Notes: a model not told the origin generated them from the sequence alone. A stretch of DNA of 64,000 bases from Annulohypoxylon bovei var. microspora (GCA_022836615.1 MU405293.1:105933-169932), one strand, 5' to 3'. Positions 30,216-41,776 are shown, counted from the first letter of the stretch. Made by a program: numbers and translations.

Positions 30216-33002
30216 ATGCCTCCCAAGAATGCACCGCAGCCCAAGCCTGCAGGGGCGCCGCCCGGAATGTCTGTTTCTACGAACAAACCAAAAGTCAGAC
30301 CCGAAGCACCTGGGAATCCAGCACAATCCAAGTCTAACAAGAGGAAAATTCCTCCACAGCAAAATGCAGTATCTAATAAACCGGATAAGGACTCGGACTC
30401 TAGTAGAGGTCCAAAACGTCCGAAGATCCATGAGGTTCGAAGCATCGCCGCTCAGAAGTCTCATGCTGCTTTGAAAGATGGCGAACTTAATGTTCAGTCG
30501 TTTGTTAATTCTCTATCATTCGAAATGAATGCCCTAGACGAGAGCATGAGACGTACTAGGACCTCTCAAACCAGCAGGGCATTTCAACGTGTACCCTTCA
30601 GAATGAGACGTAGGGCCGCTGCTCATAACTACAAAAAGGTCCCGAAACGTCTGCAGAAGAGAGCTATCAGGGAAATGGAAGAGGACAACACCCCAACAGT
30701 TAACTCCAAGACAAGAAAGCCAAAAACCACCAAAGCCAGGGTACGAGCTGAGACAGCCCGGAGACTAGGAATCCTTGCAAAACGAAAAAAGTTGCAGAAA
30801 CTGAAGAGCTCTGGTACTGACGAGGAAACTATTGCCACAAGAGCTGCAAGGCCTAAGATACGAAGGAATACAGTGAATGATCCTACCATCACGGCCCGGA
30901 AGTTCAGAAGGCGCCAGATTTCAAAGACATGGCTCCCTACTCACTTATGGCATGCGAAGAGAGCGAGGATGACACCTCCTAAAGAGCCATTGTGGAGGTT
31001 TTCGATTCCCCTTACGCCAACACAAAAAGTGTACCGGCCAACTCACCGTATTCAATGGGAAAAGGGTGCAATGGCATGGGACATGAGCTATATGAGCACT
31101 ATTAGCTTATCTGGACCTCAGAACAGCGTCCAGAATGTCCTTAAGTCGCTAGGACTTACACAAGAAGCTCTATGGAACGACAAGGCAAGGCGTTGGAGAT
31201 CAGGCAGTATGTATTGGACTGGGACATTAACCAGGAAAAGCAAAGACGGCGTGCAAATTATCGGCCCGGCAACCATTATCTGGAATCCAGAAAAGGAGGC
31301 CGACGACGCAGACCAGCGGAAGCAATTCAGGCAATTCTATATCCGTATTCACCCTTCTGCCTTCTTGGAGACCTTCAACGAACTCCTGCAGCTTGCGAAG
31401 GCCCAAAATCCTAGACCCTACGTAGAAGACTTGAGATTTGAAATTGGGAGTATTGATATCACTGGACCCGATTCTACGGAAGCTCTACTAGGGGTACTCA
31501 AGTCTTACCCTTCAAAACCCGAAGCGAAAGAACCCCACGTTTCAAAATTCGAATCACTTGTTGGCTTGAAGGACCCAGGATCCTTGCCTTTTGGGTCTCT
31601 CCTAGCCTTCTCCGTCGCGGATCCTCGCCTCCGCTATCCTCCACGACAAATAGCTCTTCCAAGGGCTGATGACCACAGTGCACAGAAGACACTTGTAGAG
31701 GCAATAGCAGGATTCCGGAAGGAAGCATCGATCAAGCCTCATCAACTATTCGATAGAGATGCACGATTCAGAGCTTCTAAACTTCCATCACAGCAGTCTC
31801 TTAATCGTCGGCGTAGCAAAGGTGCCCCGGGAACCAACCTCAAGCCTTCCGCCATTGATCCCCCCATTCCTATAATGCTACTTGCTTCACGTCACTCTAT
31901 AGATTCACAATCATCCGGTACCTGGACTTTGATATTGCCATGGAAATGTGTTCTTCCTATATGGTATAGTCTGATGCATTATCCCCTGTCAACCGGCGGT
32001 AACCCTTGGTTCGGAGGTCTAGACGAGATCAGACATCTTACATTCGAACGAGGCCTTCCATGGTTTCCGGGCGACTTGCCCGGTACAGATGCGGGTAAAG
32101 TTTGGGAACTGGATGAACGCAAAGTGAGACAGAAAGCGTGGGATCGCAGGCCCAAAGCCAAACGAGTTAATTGGGAATCACTTGACTTAGGAGCGGGGCG
32201 GAAAGGTGAGGTGGGAATAGGATGGAGTTGTGACTACGAAGTACTCCTCGGTCTCAAAAAGGCAGATGAGCTTAACAAAATGTCAGTAGATGAGAAAGAC
32301 GGGGATAAGGAGGAGTCTGAGGAAACATCTCAAAACGAAAAACAAGCAGCGCTTGTGAACCCCCTGGAAAGCATCACGCAACTTTCCAAGTCCATATTTA
32401 CTGCTCACCAGCCACCGACATCTGAGCCGCCTCCCCTGGCTTCGTTGGTGGCGGTAAATATCAGGATTTTAGGACGTGGAATAGCAAGTACATGTGCCAG
32501 GATATATCGACTGCCGGATGTGAAACCTATCAGCACCTCGACACAGGCGGAAGTACCAGCTACAAACCCTCATTATAAGAAGATTGAGGGGAAGCTACCG
32601 CCTGATTTGCGCGATCAATGGCTAGCACAGAAGCCGTCTAAAGGGAATCCTAAGAAGAAAGTCGCCGTGAAGGAGGACCTAGACTTCGAGACGCGGCAAC
32701 AATTACTCGCGCAGCAGCTCCTAGGTCCACCGGAGCCATACCCACCACTTCCTCCCAATTCGGAGAATATTCAAGGTCATCATCCGCTATGTCCTGATGA
32801 GGAGGATCTGATCGGGTTCGTGACGACTGGAAGTTTCAACCTTAGGGACGGAAGAGGTGATGCAATTGGGAGTCTGTCAGCTACAAAAACGCTAGAGGAG
32901 CTAAGGCGGTATAAGAACAAGAATGACCCCGCTGCCCGACTGTGCGTTGTGAGGAACGCGGGTCAGAACGTGGGCTGGCTTGCGAAATGGGAGTTGATTT
33001 AA
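30216..33002 (+). CDS. POP1: RNase P/MRP subunit Pop1
   Basis: An intronless gene encoding 928 residues. After a Lys/Pro-rich start, the POP1 N-terminal domain begins near residue 85 (VQSFVNSLSFEMNALDESMR) and contains the very basic region RRAAAHNYKKVPKRLQKRA and the RKFRRRQISKTWLPTHLWHAKR segment. The POPLD domain lies near 560-640 (WTLILPWKCVLPIWYSLMHY, then GGLDEIRHL). The C-terminal domain ends with VRNAGQNVGWLAKWEL. Pop1 is the largest protein of nuclear RNase P (pre-tRNA 5' maturation) and RNase MRP (rRNA processing) and holds the RNA core. Size and order match the family. Confidence 0.95.
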   Translation: MPPKNAPQPKPAGAPPGMSVSTNKPKVRPEAPGNPAQSKSNKRKIPPQQNAVSNKPDKDSDSSRGPKRPKIHEVRSIAAQKSHAALKDGELNVQSFVNSLSFEMNALDESMRRTRTSQTSRAFQRVPFRMRRRAAAHNYKKVPKRLQKRAIREMEEDNTPTVNSKTRKPKTTKARVRAETARRLGILAKRKKLQKLKSSGTDEETIATRAARPKIRRNTVNDPTITARKFRRRQISKTWLPTHLWHAKRARMTPPKEPLWRFSIPLTPTQKVYRPTHRIQWEKGAMAWDMSYMSTISLSGPQNSVQNVLKSLGLTQEALWNDKARRWRSGSMYWTGTLTRKSKDGVQIIGPATIIWNPEKEADDADQRKQFRQFYIRIHPSAFLETFNELLQLAKAQNPRPYVEDLRFEIGSIDITGPDSTEALLGVLKSYPSKPEAKEPHVSKFESLVGLKDPGSLPFGSLLAFSVADPRLRYPPRQIALPRADDHSAQKTLVEAIAGFRKEASIKPHQLFDRDARFRASKLPSQQSLNRRRSKGAPGTNLKPSAIDPPIPIMLLASRHSIDSQSSGTWTLILPWKCVLPIWYSLMHYPLSTGGNPWFGGLDEIRHLTFERGLPWFPGDLPGTDAGKVWELDERKVRQKAWDRRPKAKRVNWESLDLGAGRKGEVGIGWSCDYEVLLGLKKADELNKMSVDEKDGDKEESEETSQNEKQAALVNPLESITQLSKSIFTAHQPPTSEPPPLASLVAVNIRILGRGIASTCARIYRLPDVKPISTSTQAEVPATNPHYKKIEGKLPPDLRDQWLAQKPSKGNPKKKVAVKEDLDFETRQQLLAQQLLGPPEPYPPLPPNSENIQGHHPLCPDEEDLIGFVTTGSFNLRDGRGDAIGSLSATKTLEELRRYKNKNDPAARLCVVRNAGQNVGWLAKWELI

Positions 33003-34598
33003 ACTCGCCCAGAATCCGGTTTATAGTGATACCCATGGGTTTACAAACCAGACGACCACAAAATAAAATCGAGTATCTTACGCAACTGCCTTTCGATTCG
33101 TATTAGACTGCGGCACGATAGTCTGACTAGCCTAAGACCGGAAAGCTTGTGCCATTGAATTTCTTGTCATCGGGACACCATCTACAGAATAGTCAGGCCA
33201 TTAAGCTGGTTCTTGATTAATGTTTCTATTGCTAATAGTCTGATAATAGGAGGCAAGGAGGGTATTTTCGATCTCTCATGTGGATACTTCTTGTTTGCTT
33301 CGTTTACCTTGCTTGGCAAGTCGGTCCTAACCCCTTGTCCCTTACGTCGCATCCATCACAGCAGCCCTATATGTGAGATACAAAATTACTGGTATTATTA
33401 TGTCAGTCCTGACTATTCGGTCTAGTGCTCTCATACCCTTCTAATACGTGGCTGACGAATAGGGTTGCCGAAAAGGCGGTATATCCTTTAGATCGTGACA
33501 CGACCCGCGCCAACAAGACGCCGCTATACAATCGTATAATCGAAACCTGAGACATTCTGTAGAGTTTTATTATTAACTTTTCCATTTTCAGTTACAAGAA
33601 TTTTTGAACAATGGGCCACTGTTGGCCATTCCAAGTTGAATCGTTCGATATTGTATTGGTCATTTGCATTCCACCTTTTATTTTCACGGCTGATTTGCCA
33701 AGCTTCCTCTTGTCCCTTTAGCGTATGCTTTTCGTGCGCCGGTGTACTCGGTTACACAGAGTCACGCCGGCATCTCTTCATGTACCGTCTCCTGAAGATC
33801 GACAAGGCGGAAGCTAAAGTCGGGATGGTCTCCGCTATATTTCTTATGTCACCAATTACCGTAATTAGCGGGGTGTTACATCGGCGCCAACGTCCCTGTT
33901 CGTTTATAGTCTATGAGGCCGTTTATACTAAGGATGGCAAATTTGGGGATTAGGGTCCCGGCCGCACAGGATCGCCTATCTTGCCCCAGCTGCTAGGCAG
34001 TTAGGTCGTTAGCCCGGCGGGCCCTGGCACGGTTAGGTATCTCGCCGAGATCTTCAGGTGGTTGATGCGGTCATGGGCGCCGGGCAAGGCAAGTGCCCCG
34101 TCGTCGCTCGACGATCGTATCACAGGCGTGCTCTGTTGTGCTGCCGAACCTGCACGTCACATCCGAGGCATACCACCACCGGCGAGGAGAGGCAGATTGA
34201 GACCTTGTCCTCCGTAGGTACAGATCCTCGCCGTTCCTCGGTTCTTGATACGTCGAGCCTCGAATATATGGCCAGGGAACCCTAGTATCTACGAGGTTGG
34301 AAATGAGCAAACGCGTACAATAGTAGTTGGAGATAAGGTTGGGATGGAAAGGGCAACCACAGGATCGTGATCACGAGTAAATCGAAATCAGATGGAAGAT
34401 GCGGAGTGCCTAGGTTTACATTTGCTGCTTCTTTCTTTACGGATACAAAGAGCATGGCTTCCGCATGTATGCTGCGGGTTGTAGTATCCAGCCTCTTACC
34501 CGGCTACCAGGAACTGAAGTGCCCGAGCCAAATTAAGCCAGAGCTTAGTCTGACTTCTGCCAAGCCGACTAGGGGCATGATAATACTGTTCTTACACG
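33003..34598. other. Intergenic, no gene recognised
   Basis: Between POP1 and the secreted oxidase gene. Open frames at 33213-33953 and 34058-34310 lack good starts and domains. GC content rises between 33950 and 34260 without a coding pattern. Confidence 0.5.
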
Positions 34599-36474
34599 AT
34601 GCCGACTCTGAATCGGGTCCTCGTCTCTGTCCTCGCCCTCGCTGGGAGCGTCTCGGCGGATCCGTATAACACATTCGACGGTGATGGGTTTCCCGCTTGC
34701 AACGATGTCGCGCTCGTCCATAATGCCACCAGCGTTGATGATATTGTGAGTTACGTGAAGAATGCCTCCGCCAATGGCACGCCTATTAGGCCGTCGGGCA
34801 AAGGACACATGTGGTGAGTATAATCAATTTCATGAGTCTTCTCCTTGTCTATCAGTCTGTACCCTATTCTACACCTCTGTATTATCCCGGAACTTCGACA
34901 GGCTTCTGTCAGAATCTACATGGTTAAAGACAATTGATCTAACTTAAAACTCTATAAAGGTATGATACTATGTGTTCAGACAACCCGGACACTATCATCG
35001 TCCGAACAGAATTCGTAAATAAAATCGAGAATTTCTCGCTCCCGGAAGGCGCCGAGTCTGGGTCGGTGGACCTGGAAGCTGGCGTGACGTTTCTCCAGTT
35101 CGCCGAGTATCTTCACACCAACAATGCTTCCATGGGCTATACCCTCGTTAATTGGAACATTACGATGGCCGGTGCAGTGGCTATGGGTGGACATCGTTCC
35201 GCTATTCGAGAGGACTCGATGGTGGCGGCCGGCGTATTGTCGCTAGATATTGTCAACGGGAATGGCGATATTGTAACAATCGAAAAGGACGACACTAACG
35301 ACGATTGGCTAGCAGCCTCGACGTCTTTGGGCCTCTTAGGCGTTATTGTCCGTATGAAGTTCAAGATCTACCCGGATTTCAAGGTGTTCGCTCAACAAAA
35401 GACGTAAGTGCTACTCCCCCTTAGCTTACTTGTCTCATCCTTCGGCTAATGAAGACTTTAGCGTGGACGAAGATGATGTTTTGAATGGAGATATTTACGG
35501 GATGATCGCGCCTTATGCTACTGCTAACTTCTGGGTATGCAAATTCGAGTCTAGATGTTTATTGGTTTTTCTATTCTAACATTTTGTAGTGGTGGCCATA
35601 TATGAAGAAATTCCACTGGCGATACTACGACGAAGTCCCGCTCACACTCAGCGACCAGCAAGGATTCCAAAACACATTTTCCATATCGGATGCCGAGGCC
35701 GCTGTCGCTATAACTACCCTCGAGAGCGGGAAGTATCTCGCAACTTCCAACATGTTTTTCGAAACCACCGCGTTCGCCCTATGGTCCGCGCCCAACTTCC
35801 GCGAGAAGACGACGCAGCAAGCGGTCTCTGACTGGCCTGTCTACGGCTGGAACTACGACGTGTTGATCGGAGGTCTGTACCCCGACCAGAAGCCCGAGTG
35901 GGAGCAAGGCCTGCACGGCGCCACCCTCGAGCTCGCGTTCCCTATCACGCAAGCCAACGCTATGCTGAAGCGCGTGCGACAAGCGTTTGACGACGAGCTG
36001 AAGAAGGGTATCATCATGACGAGCACCTACCGTAGCGGCATAAACATCAAGTTCGGCAAGCCGTTTTACAACTTCCTAGGCCAGGTTACCTACAACACGT
36101 CCGACGGCGCCGATTGGACCAAGGGAGCGATCATGTTCGACTTCCCCACGTTCAAGCCGAGTATCGGCGACAAGAAGCGCTTCAACGAAGATTTCTGTAA
36201 GCGTTCCTCCTACGCTTCTCTACCTCTTCCCCGTTACCAAAATGTGAATATGGTCAACTAATAGAAAATTTTAGACCCAAGATTGGCCAAGACTCTTATC
36301 GACGAGTTCCCGTGTAGGCCACACTGGACCAAGAACACGCGCGATGTATTCACCAACGCCACCAAGAACCTCGACCCCAGCCACCTAGCCAGATTCAAGG
36401 CCGTTCGTGAGAAGTTCGATCCTAAGGGCATATTCAAGAGCGTCATTGGCGAGATCTTGGGGATGTATGACTGA
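34599..36474 (+). CDS. Secreted FAD-linked sugar-lactone oxidase-like protein (ALO family)
   Basis: Exons 34599-34813, 34960-35403, 35462-35534, 35590-36196 and 36275-36474 give 512 residues; every splice keeps frame. Residues 1-21 look like a signal peptide (VLVSVLALAGSVSA). An FAD-binding-4 domain follows, with RPSGKGHMWYD at about 66-76. Its His sits where VAO-type enzymes bind FAD covalently. The block AMGGHRSAIRED is near 147. The C-terminal ALO-type domain includes RPHWTKN and a final RFKAVREKFDPKGIF, typical of D-arabinono-lactone or L-gulonolactone oxidases. These oxidise aldonolactones with O2, giving H2O2. A secreted form would act on extracellular sugars; the substrate is unknown. 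Confidence 0.82.
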
Positions 36475-37182
36475 GTGCTCAGGCACCTATGATAGAGTCA
36501 GAGTTGTTTCCTAAAATTCTCGTTTGGGTTGCTTTACACAGTCATTCCAATAGTTATGGCAGGCCAACACGTATCTAGCCTATGGTTTTGCACGTATGAA
36601 TGAGAATATTAATTGTCCTCTACGAAACTTGAAGGACATATTTATTTATTTGATTAAAAATATGCGGCGAAAGAATATATTACATATTTATTACCCCAAG
36701 GTAAGTCAAACACCATGTTCGATGCAGTTCCTTTATGCTAATATACCTACCTATGTATACTCTTTCATACCTACCTAGTATATATAATCCAGCAACTCTT
36801 AAACACCTATTAGTTACCTATCTCCTATGCTTCGACCATATCATCTTTGGTATCTTGTTAACACCGTGCTCACGAGATCCACCACGCAGGCAGACGTGCC
36901 TCAGCAGCCATGTATGCAAGTAGAGACTTTGCCACCGCATCCACGTAAATTCTCTACGGGCTGTTGTCTGGTCAATCACGGAAATCGTGATGGTGAAACA
37001 GTGGTCTCAACGATTCGACTTAAATACACATCTTAACAAATGCTAAAATGCTTTCTTTCTTAACTTTTCCTTACTAAAAGTCAGGACAAGCAATCCACAT
37101 CAGACGATCCCAAACACTTTCCCAATTTCCGACCACAAAATCACGGCTTGCTTCTTTGTTGTTTTTCTGTCATCGAGACACC
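36475..37182. other. Intergenic, promoter of next gene
   Basis: AT-rich with CCTACC repeats near 36745-36780. No gene seen. The last 40 bp before 37183 are pyrimidine-rich. Confidence 0.55.
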
Positions 37183-38784
37183 ATGGTGTCTCAACCTGAG
37201 CCTCTTGCTAAGGCTACCCCGGCGCCTGACTCGCCTAGAAGTCCCGTTGATGGTTCTCAACGTGGGACATCCCCCCAATCCAAGGTGACTGCTGATAGCT
37301 CTAGTGAGCTAACAGTCAAAGAGGATCATGAAGTCACCGAAGACTTGGTGATGGGAAATGATGATCTTTCACTCCAACAGGAAGAAGGTGTCAACAAAGC
37401 CCCAGAAGTTGACAGCGAGACCCTAGCCTCTGTCACCACAACCACCCAACCCGATGGTATTGACGACTCCTCCAATGAGTCACCAGTCGTGGGCGATTCT
37501 ACTACAAACCAGGAGCTAGAGATGGAGAATGCACCTCCTCTTCGACGGCAATCCCGTGACAGCACAACCCTAGCACCTATCTTAACACTTTTCCCCAGGA
37601 CACCCAAACGCGTCAACGATCAGGATGACGAGCTGGACGAGGAAATCTTAACAATGATCCGAGAAGAGTCGACCCGAGGCCAGGCTTCAACAGTCCCTCA
37701 TCCATCGACTCCGTCAAGGCCAGATATATCACATAGCCCTGCCACTTCATCGTCGACCATCGAAGCTTTCACCATGTGTAACAACAATAACAACATGGGT
37801 GAGGGAACCGCCAGCGCACCAAAGCGCCCCCACTCCCCCACATCGGAGCTGGATTCTGACCTAGACGAGCTAGTCGATCGCATGGCCGCCACCGTCACCA
37901 CCGACCTGCAGCGGGACTTCGTCTTCGCCCAGGTAACCGCGTACGTGACGGAGACATGCCAACACGTCCTCGAGCTCTACGGGAGGCGTCTAGGATGCAA
38001 GGAAGCCTTCCACATCGCCTTCTCGCCGGACGTCGCGGGCCTCCGGCAGCAAGTCATGCGGCCGTGGGCGACTCTCGAGGAGATCGCCGACGCAACCGAG
38101 GCCGCCGTGATCGAAGCATGGACCCAGCGCTGCCAGCGCGTCATCACCAAGTACCGCGTCGAAATGCACCGCAAGCCCGACGACGAGGTCCGGCGGAAGG
38201 CCCACAGGGGCAAGCACGAGATCCTAGCGAACGCGGCCCAAGTCAAGGACACGGCTCCCCCGGACCCCCTGCAGCCCCGCACCCCCAGTCGCCTGTTCGC
38301 CGTGCCCGGCACGCCGGACAGCAAGAAGCGGCGCGCGCCCTCCGAGGTCGAGGCGCTGCGCGCCAGCGTCGCGGACCTGGATCTTAACCGCAACCGCGTC
38401 GCCAACAACAACAACAACGACGACGCCCGCGCCCCCCCGCGCACCCCTGCCAGCAGGAAGAGGCAGCGGCGCGGCCTGCCCCTGCCCAAGGGCTACGCCA
38501 CGCCGCGCGGACGGCGCTCGGGCCTGCGCACCGTGACCCCGACGAGGGTGGCGCGCGGGGCGTTCACACCGACGCGGCTGCCGACGATGACTACGACGGT
38601 GCAGAGCCCCGGCGCGTACGAGGTCGTGGGCCATATCGGCCCGTACCCGGTGATGTCGTCGTCGCCGACGAACCCTGGGTTTGCTGCTGATGCGCCTGCT
38701 GAGGACGAGGACGAGGATGGGGATGAGGATGAGGATATGGATATGGATTGTGATGGGGATGATGTGTTTGCCGCGCGTGACTGA
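37183..38784 (+). CDS. Hypothetical disordered protein with acidic tail
   Basis: A single exon encodes 533 residues from the ATG at 37183, which has an ideal context (CACCATGG). The frame is open further upstream but without ATG. No known domain. Residues 1-220 are Ser/Thr/Pro/Glu-rich. A folded, helix-rich part lies at about 225-345 (MAATVTTDLQRDFVF onward). Basic stretches follow, such as SKKRRAP and SRKRQRRGLP, which look like nuclear localisation signals. Several TPxR/TPTR motifs could be CDK sites. The protein ends in an Asp/Glu run with Met. This pattern suggests a nuclear chromatin or cell-cycle protein, but that is inference. GC rises sharply across the second half. Confidence 0.7.
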   Translation: MVSQPEPLAKATPAPDSPRSPVDGSQRGTSPQSKVTADSSSELTVKEDHEVTEDLVMGNDDLSLQQEEGVNKAPEVDSETLASVTTTTQPDGIDDSSNESPVVGDSTTNQELEMENAPPLRRQSRDSTTLAPILTLFPRTPKRVNDQDDELDEEILTMIREESTRGQASTVPHPSTPSRPDISHSPATSSSTIEAFTMCNNNNNMGEGTASAPKRPHSPTSELDSDLDELVDRMAATVTTDLQRDFVFAQVTAYVTETCQHVLELYGRRLGCKEAFHIAFSPDVAGLRQQVMRPWATLEEIADATEAAVIEAWTQRCQRVITKYRVEMHRKPDDEVRRKAHRGKHEILANAAQVKDTAPPDPLQPRTPSRLFAVPGTPDSKKRRAPSEVEALRASVADLDLNRNRVANNNNNDDARAPPRTPASRKRQRRGLPLPKGYATPRGRRSGLRTVTPTRVARGAFTPTRLPTMTTTVQSPGAYEVVGHIGPYPVMSSSPTNPGFAADAPAEDEDEDGDEDEDMDMDCDGDDVFAARD

Positions 38785-40461
38785 TGGTTTTGCTTGTTGT
38801 TGATTGTTGATTTAAGATCGGCTAGCTTGATGGCAGCGTGGGGGAGGGAGGGTTTCTTTTCTTTTTTTCTTTTCGTGTACTACACTGAGCTGAGCTGAAC
38901 TAAACTGGGGTATTGAGACCCTGGAACGGGATATCGCCACTCGATGATATCAAACGATGGAGTTTCTGGGAATACGAGGGGAACTTATTTACGGATTGCT
39001 ATGAGTCTAGGACTCTAGGTGTGTACCAAGAGTTTCTGAGAGGAATCGTTTGCGCTCTCTAGCAGATTGGTCAGAGGACTAGGTATGGTACAAAGCCAGG
39101 GGTATCCATTGGATACTATAAAGTTCTATGTAGGCAGCTGGGACAAAGAGAGAGGCTTTGATTTTGCATGGAGCCCTTCCCAGATGTCTGAAGGGGAGTC
39201 CTTAGACTACCTATCTAGATAGTCTAATACGAGATTGCTTTACCTGAACAGAGCCACGCTCCTTATGAAATAATAAAGGTTCGTAGGTTAGAGTATTTTG
39301 TTTTCGATTATATATGCTATGGCTACTTTGGCCTTGCTCTCAACTTAAAAAGCATATTAAGTGTGTGAAACATGGAGGTGTTAAGATTGACCGACATATT
39401 CCAGCCATCAGTAAAAAAAAAGGGGGGTGGCTGGGTAGCCCCTGGAGATGTCTGTGGGTCCGCGCCAAGACAGAGCTTCTATCAGCCCTATGGATGGGTA
39501 ATAGGGATTTGCCGATTGGGCGAACATAGTGAGCATATTCAACGTTGGCCAATTCAAGCTTATTGAAACCGGTTCTCAACTGAACAAATAAGAATAATTA
39601 TCGGCGTGTTAATAATCGATACGAGTGCTACCGTCTGCCATTAATGCAGATCTTCGTGATAGTTAAGTCCGGGTGATCCGTTATCTATCAATATTGGATT
39701 CTGTTGGTATGTAGGTGCCTTATCCTCGGTACGATGCATGTCTCGGTAACTTGCATGAAGGATGAGATTTCGGGCTGCTTAATAATAAGTGGTAGAACTA
39801 GGTAGTAAGTACCTAGTAATAAGGTAGACGGGTACATAAGATTCTGTTCAGTTGTCAATCTAATAACTCTCACAATCTTATTCCCCATTTTCTTATACTA
39901 AAATAATACTCTGTTTCAAAATTCAGAACTGGACGCGATGAAAGATATCAGATACCATTTTAATTAAAATAAAATTCAACAATACCTACCTACCTAAGGT
40001 ATGTCGGCTTGGTTTTCAGGCAGAGATAAGGCAAATTTCCGGTTGGCTAGCTGGCTAGGTACGATACTGAGCGTAGGAGCGCTCAGTGGTTATCATTATG
40101 GTGGTGCAAGCTCTAAGTACCTTAGCGTCTTAATGGGTATTCCGTGAACCGTATATATACGGCACATATACGGCTCCAAATTTGAACGGTTTAAAAAAAT
40201 GAATGGAAAAGCTCGAGCGCGAAAAATCGCAACGTTTTAATTGGTTGAATAGTTCAATTGATATTGAACGGTATTCATTTTTAATTCGTTCTTATTGGAT
40301 GAATGGTTCTAAATTTAAACCGTCCTAACTTAATTGAGCGGTATATTTACAGCTCAATCATTTCGAGTGGTTCAAAATTGCTGAACGGTTCAAATTTCGA
40401 ACAGCTCATGCATTTAAACGGTTCAATCGTCCCACATATAAAAAGAAAAGAAAAAAATCAT

Positions 40462-40508
40462 TTCTAAGTACATTTCCCATACTAATCGTATGGGAGCTGT
40501 ACTTAGAA
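40462..40508. repeat. 47-bp near-perfect hairpin
   Basis: Left arm TTCTAAGTACA-tt-TCCCATAC pairs with GTATGGGA-gc-TGTACTTAGAA around a 5-base loop; 19 of 21 positions pair. Confidence 0.85.
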
Positions 40509-40559
40509 GCTTACAATTACTGGAATTACACAGTTCAAATACACAGTTTATATTATTTT

Positions 40560-40640
40560 TTCTTACTCGAATCACGGACTTTACGAATTTCAATTGGATG
40601 AGCTACGGTCGCATTCCCATTAAGCTACGAAGGAAATGCG
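40560..40640 (-). other. tRNA-like stretch (A-box and B-box like)
   Basis: The minus strand reads CGTAGCTTAATGGG, a good match to the internal A box, and about 50 bases later GTGATTCGAGT, a weak match to the B box, followed by an A-rich run. The arms do not fold into a proper cloverleaf, so it is not a working tRNA. It may be a tRNA-derived relic or chance. Confidence 0.2.
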
Positions 40641-40843
40641 GCTACATTACGCGTAGGTGCATAAGCTTTTGTTTTAGTATATGACTTACCTTAAAAGCAG
40701 TGGGTACGTACCTTAAAGGCGGGGGTACGTACCCTAAAATCGGGGCGCGCACGTGCCTTATTGCATTAAACGGTTAAATATTCGAGTGGCTCAATTTTTT
40801 GAACCGCTCAAAAACATTGAACCGTTCAACCCTCATTGAACGG

Positions 40844-41203
40844 TATACCGCCTTTTTTTGAATATTCTGCGTTCGTGGTGACCCATTTTAAAATGGCTTT
40901 AGCCTTATTTAGTTAGTAAAACCTGGGGTTCATTCAACAACACCTGATTAAACTGTCCCCACTCTTTCAATTGAAAAATTTTCCTAATCATGCCAAGCCA
41001 CGCTAAAAATCAGCAGCCAATAGCCCCTTAAAGATAAGTTATCAATTTCTTACTAAATTCTTACTAATCATCTTATCATTTCTTATCGAATTCCTTTTGA
41101 TATTAGAATTAGTAGAGCCTCACGCTTACGCTAGCTGTAATAGGTATAACGTGCTTAAAAGTGGGTCACCACGAACGCAGAATATTCAAAAAAAGGCGGT
41201 ATA
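40844..41203. mobile_element. Tc1/mariner-like MITE with perfect 40-bp inverted ends
   Basis: The element spans 40846-41201 (356 bp). The first 40 bp (TACCGCCTTTTTTTGAATAT onward to GACCCA) are identical to the reverse complement of the last 40. A TA dinucleotide flanks each end (40844-40845 and 41202-41203), as expected for TA-targeting transposons. No ORF. It interrupts the GAACGGT repeat element. Confidence 0.82.
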
Positions 41204-41776
41204 AGCCGCACATATATGGTTCAATTGCTTAAACGGGAAAGATTCGGCTCAATTAAGTAAGCGCTCTGTAATGGTTAAACGTTCGAATTTCGAACCGTAA
41301 TAATACAGCTCGAATTTTAAACCAATCAGCGATTGAACGGTTCGAATTTTGAACCGTTTGTTGTATTAAGCGGTATATATACCGTTCGAAATAATGAGCC
41401 GAATAGTTACCGCAAAATTATACCCCCCCATGACGGTAAGGTAATATGGCGTGCGAGAACGTCAACAGGGCTGAGTGGTAAAAGTGAAACAACATGATTG
41501 CGCAACCTCCTAATTTGGTGATCAAGAGACATCTTTGTCAGCAGATCAGGCATTCGGAGATCAGATGGATTCTAAGGCGTCATTTTCGATCATCGCCAAA
41601 ATGATTGAAACGGACTTCAATCCTCCATGAAGATTTTATTGCTGGACAGCCCCGAATTACTGGATTTTCGACTGGCTTTTTCTCGACCGATTAATTAACT
41701 ATAATTTAGGTATGATAGATTCATTCCCATGATTTAGACTGCACGTTCGGAAACGATATTATCTCAAATTCTGGAA

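Larger units (their letters stand above)
40144..41388. mobile_element. Unclassified AT-rich element with GAACGGT repeats
   Basis: At least ten copies of GAACGGT/ACCGTTC lie on both strands at irregular spacing. The likely ends carry related palindromes, ACCGTATATATACGG near 40148 and CGGTATATATACCG near 41371. No ORF of note. It contains a strong hairpin (40462-40508), a tRNA-like stretch (about 40560-40640) and a nested MITE. Boundaries are approximate. Confidence 0.5.
38785..41776. other. Repeat-rich 3-kb interval
   Basis: From 38785 to about 40130 it is ordinary AT-rich DNA without genes. From about 40144 to 41388 it is a repeat carrying many GAACGGT words, with a separate MITE nested inside it. 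The rest is promoter of the transporter gene. Confidence 0.6.

Noticed and set aside
37156..37182. Upstream in-frame TTG start for the 37183 gene
   Set aside because: Non-ATG; the ATG at 37183 has an ideal context.
40560..40640. Functional tRNA gene
   Set aside because: A-box and B-box like words exist but no acceptor or T stem forms.
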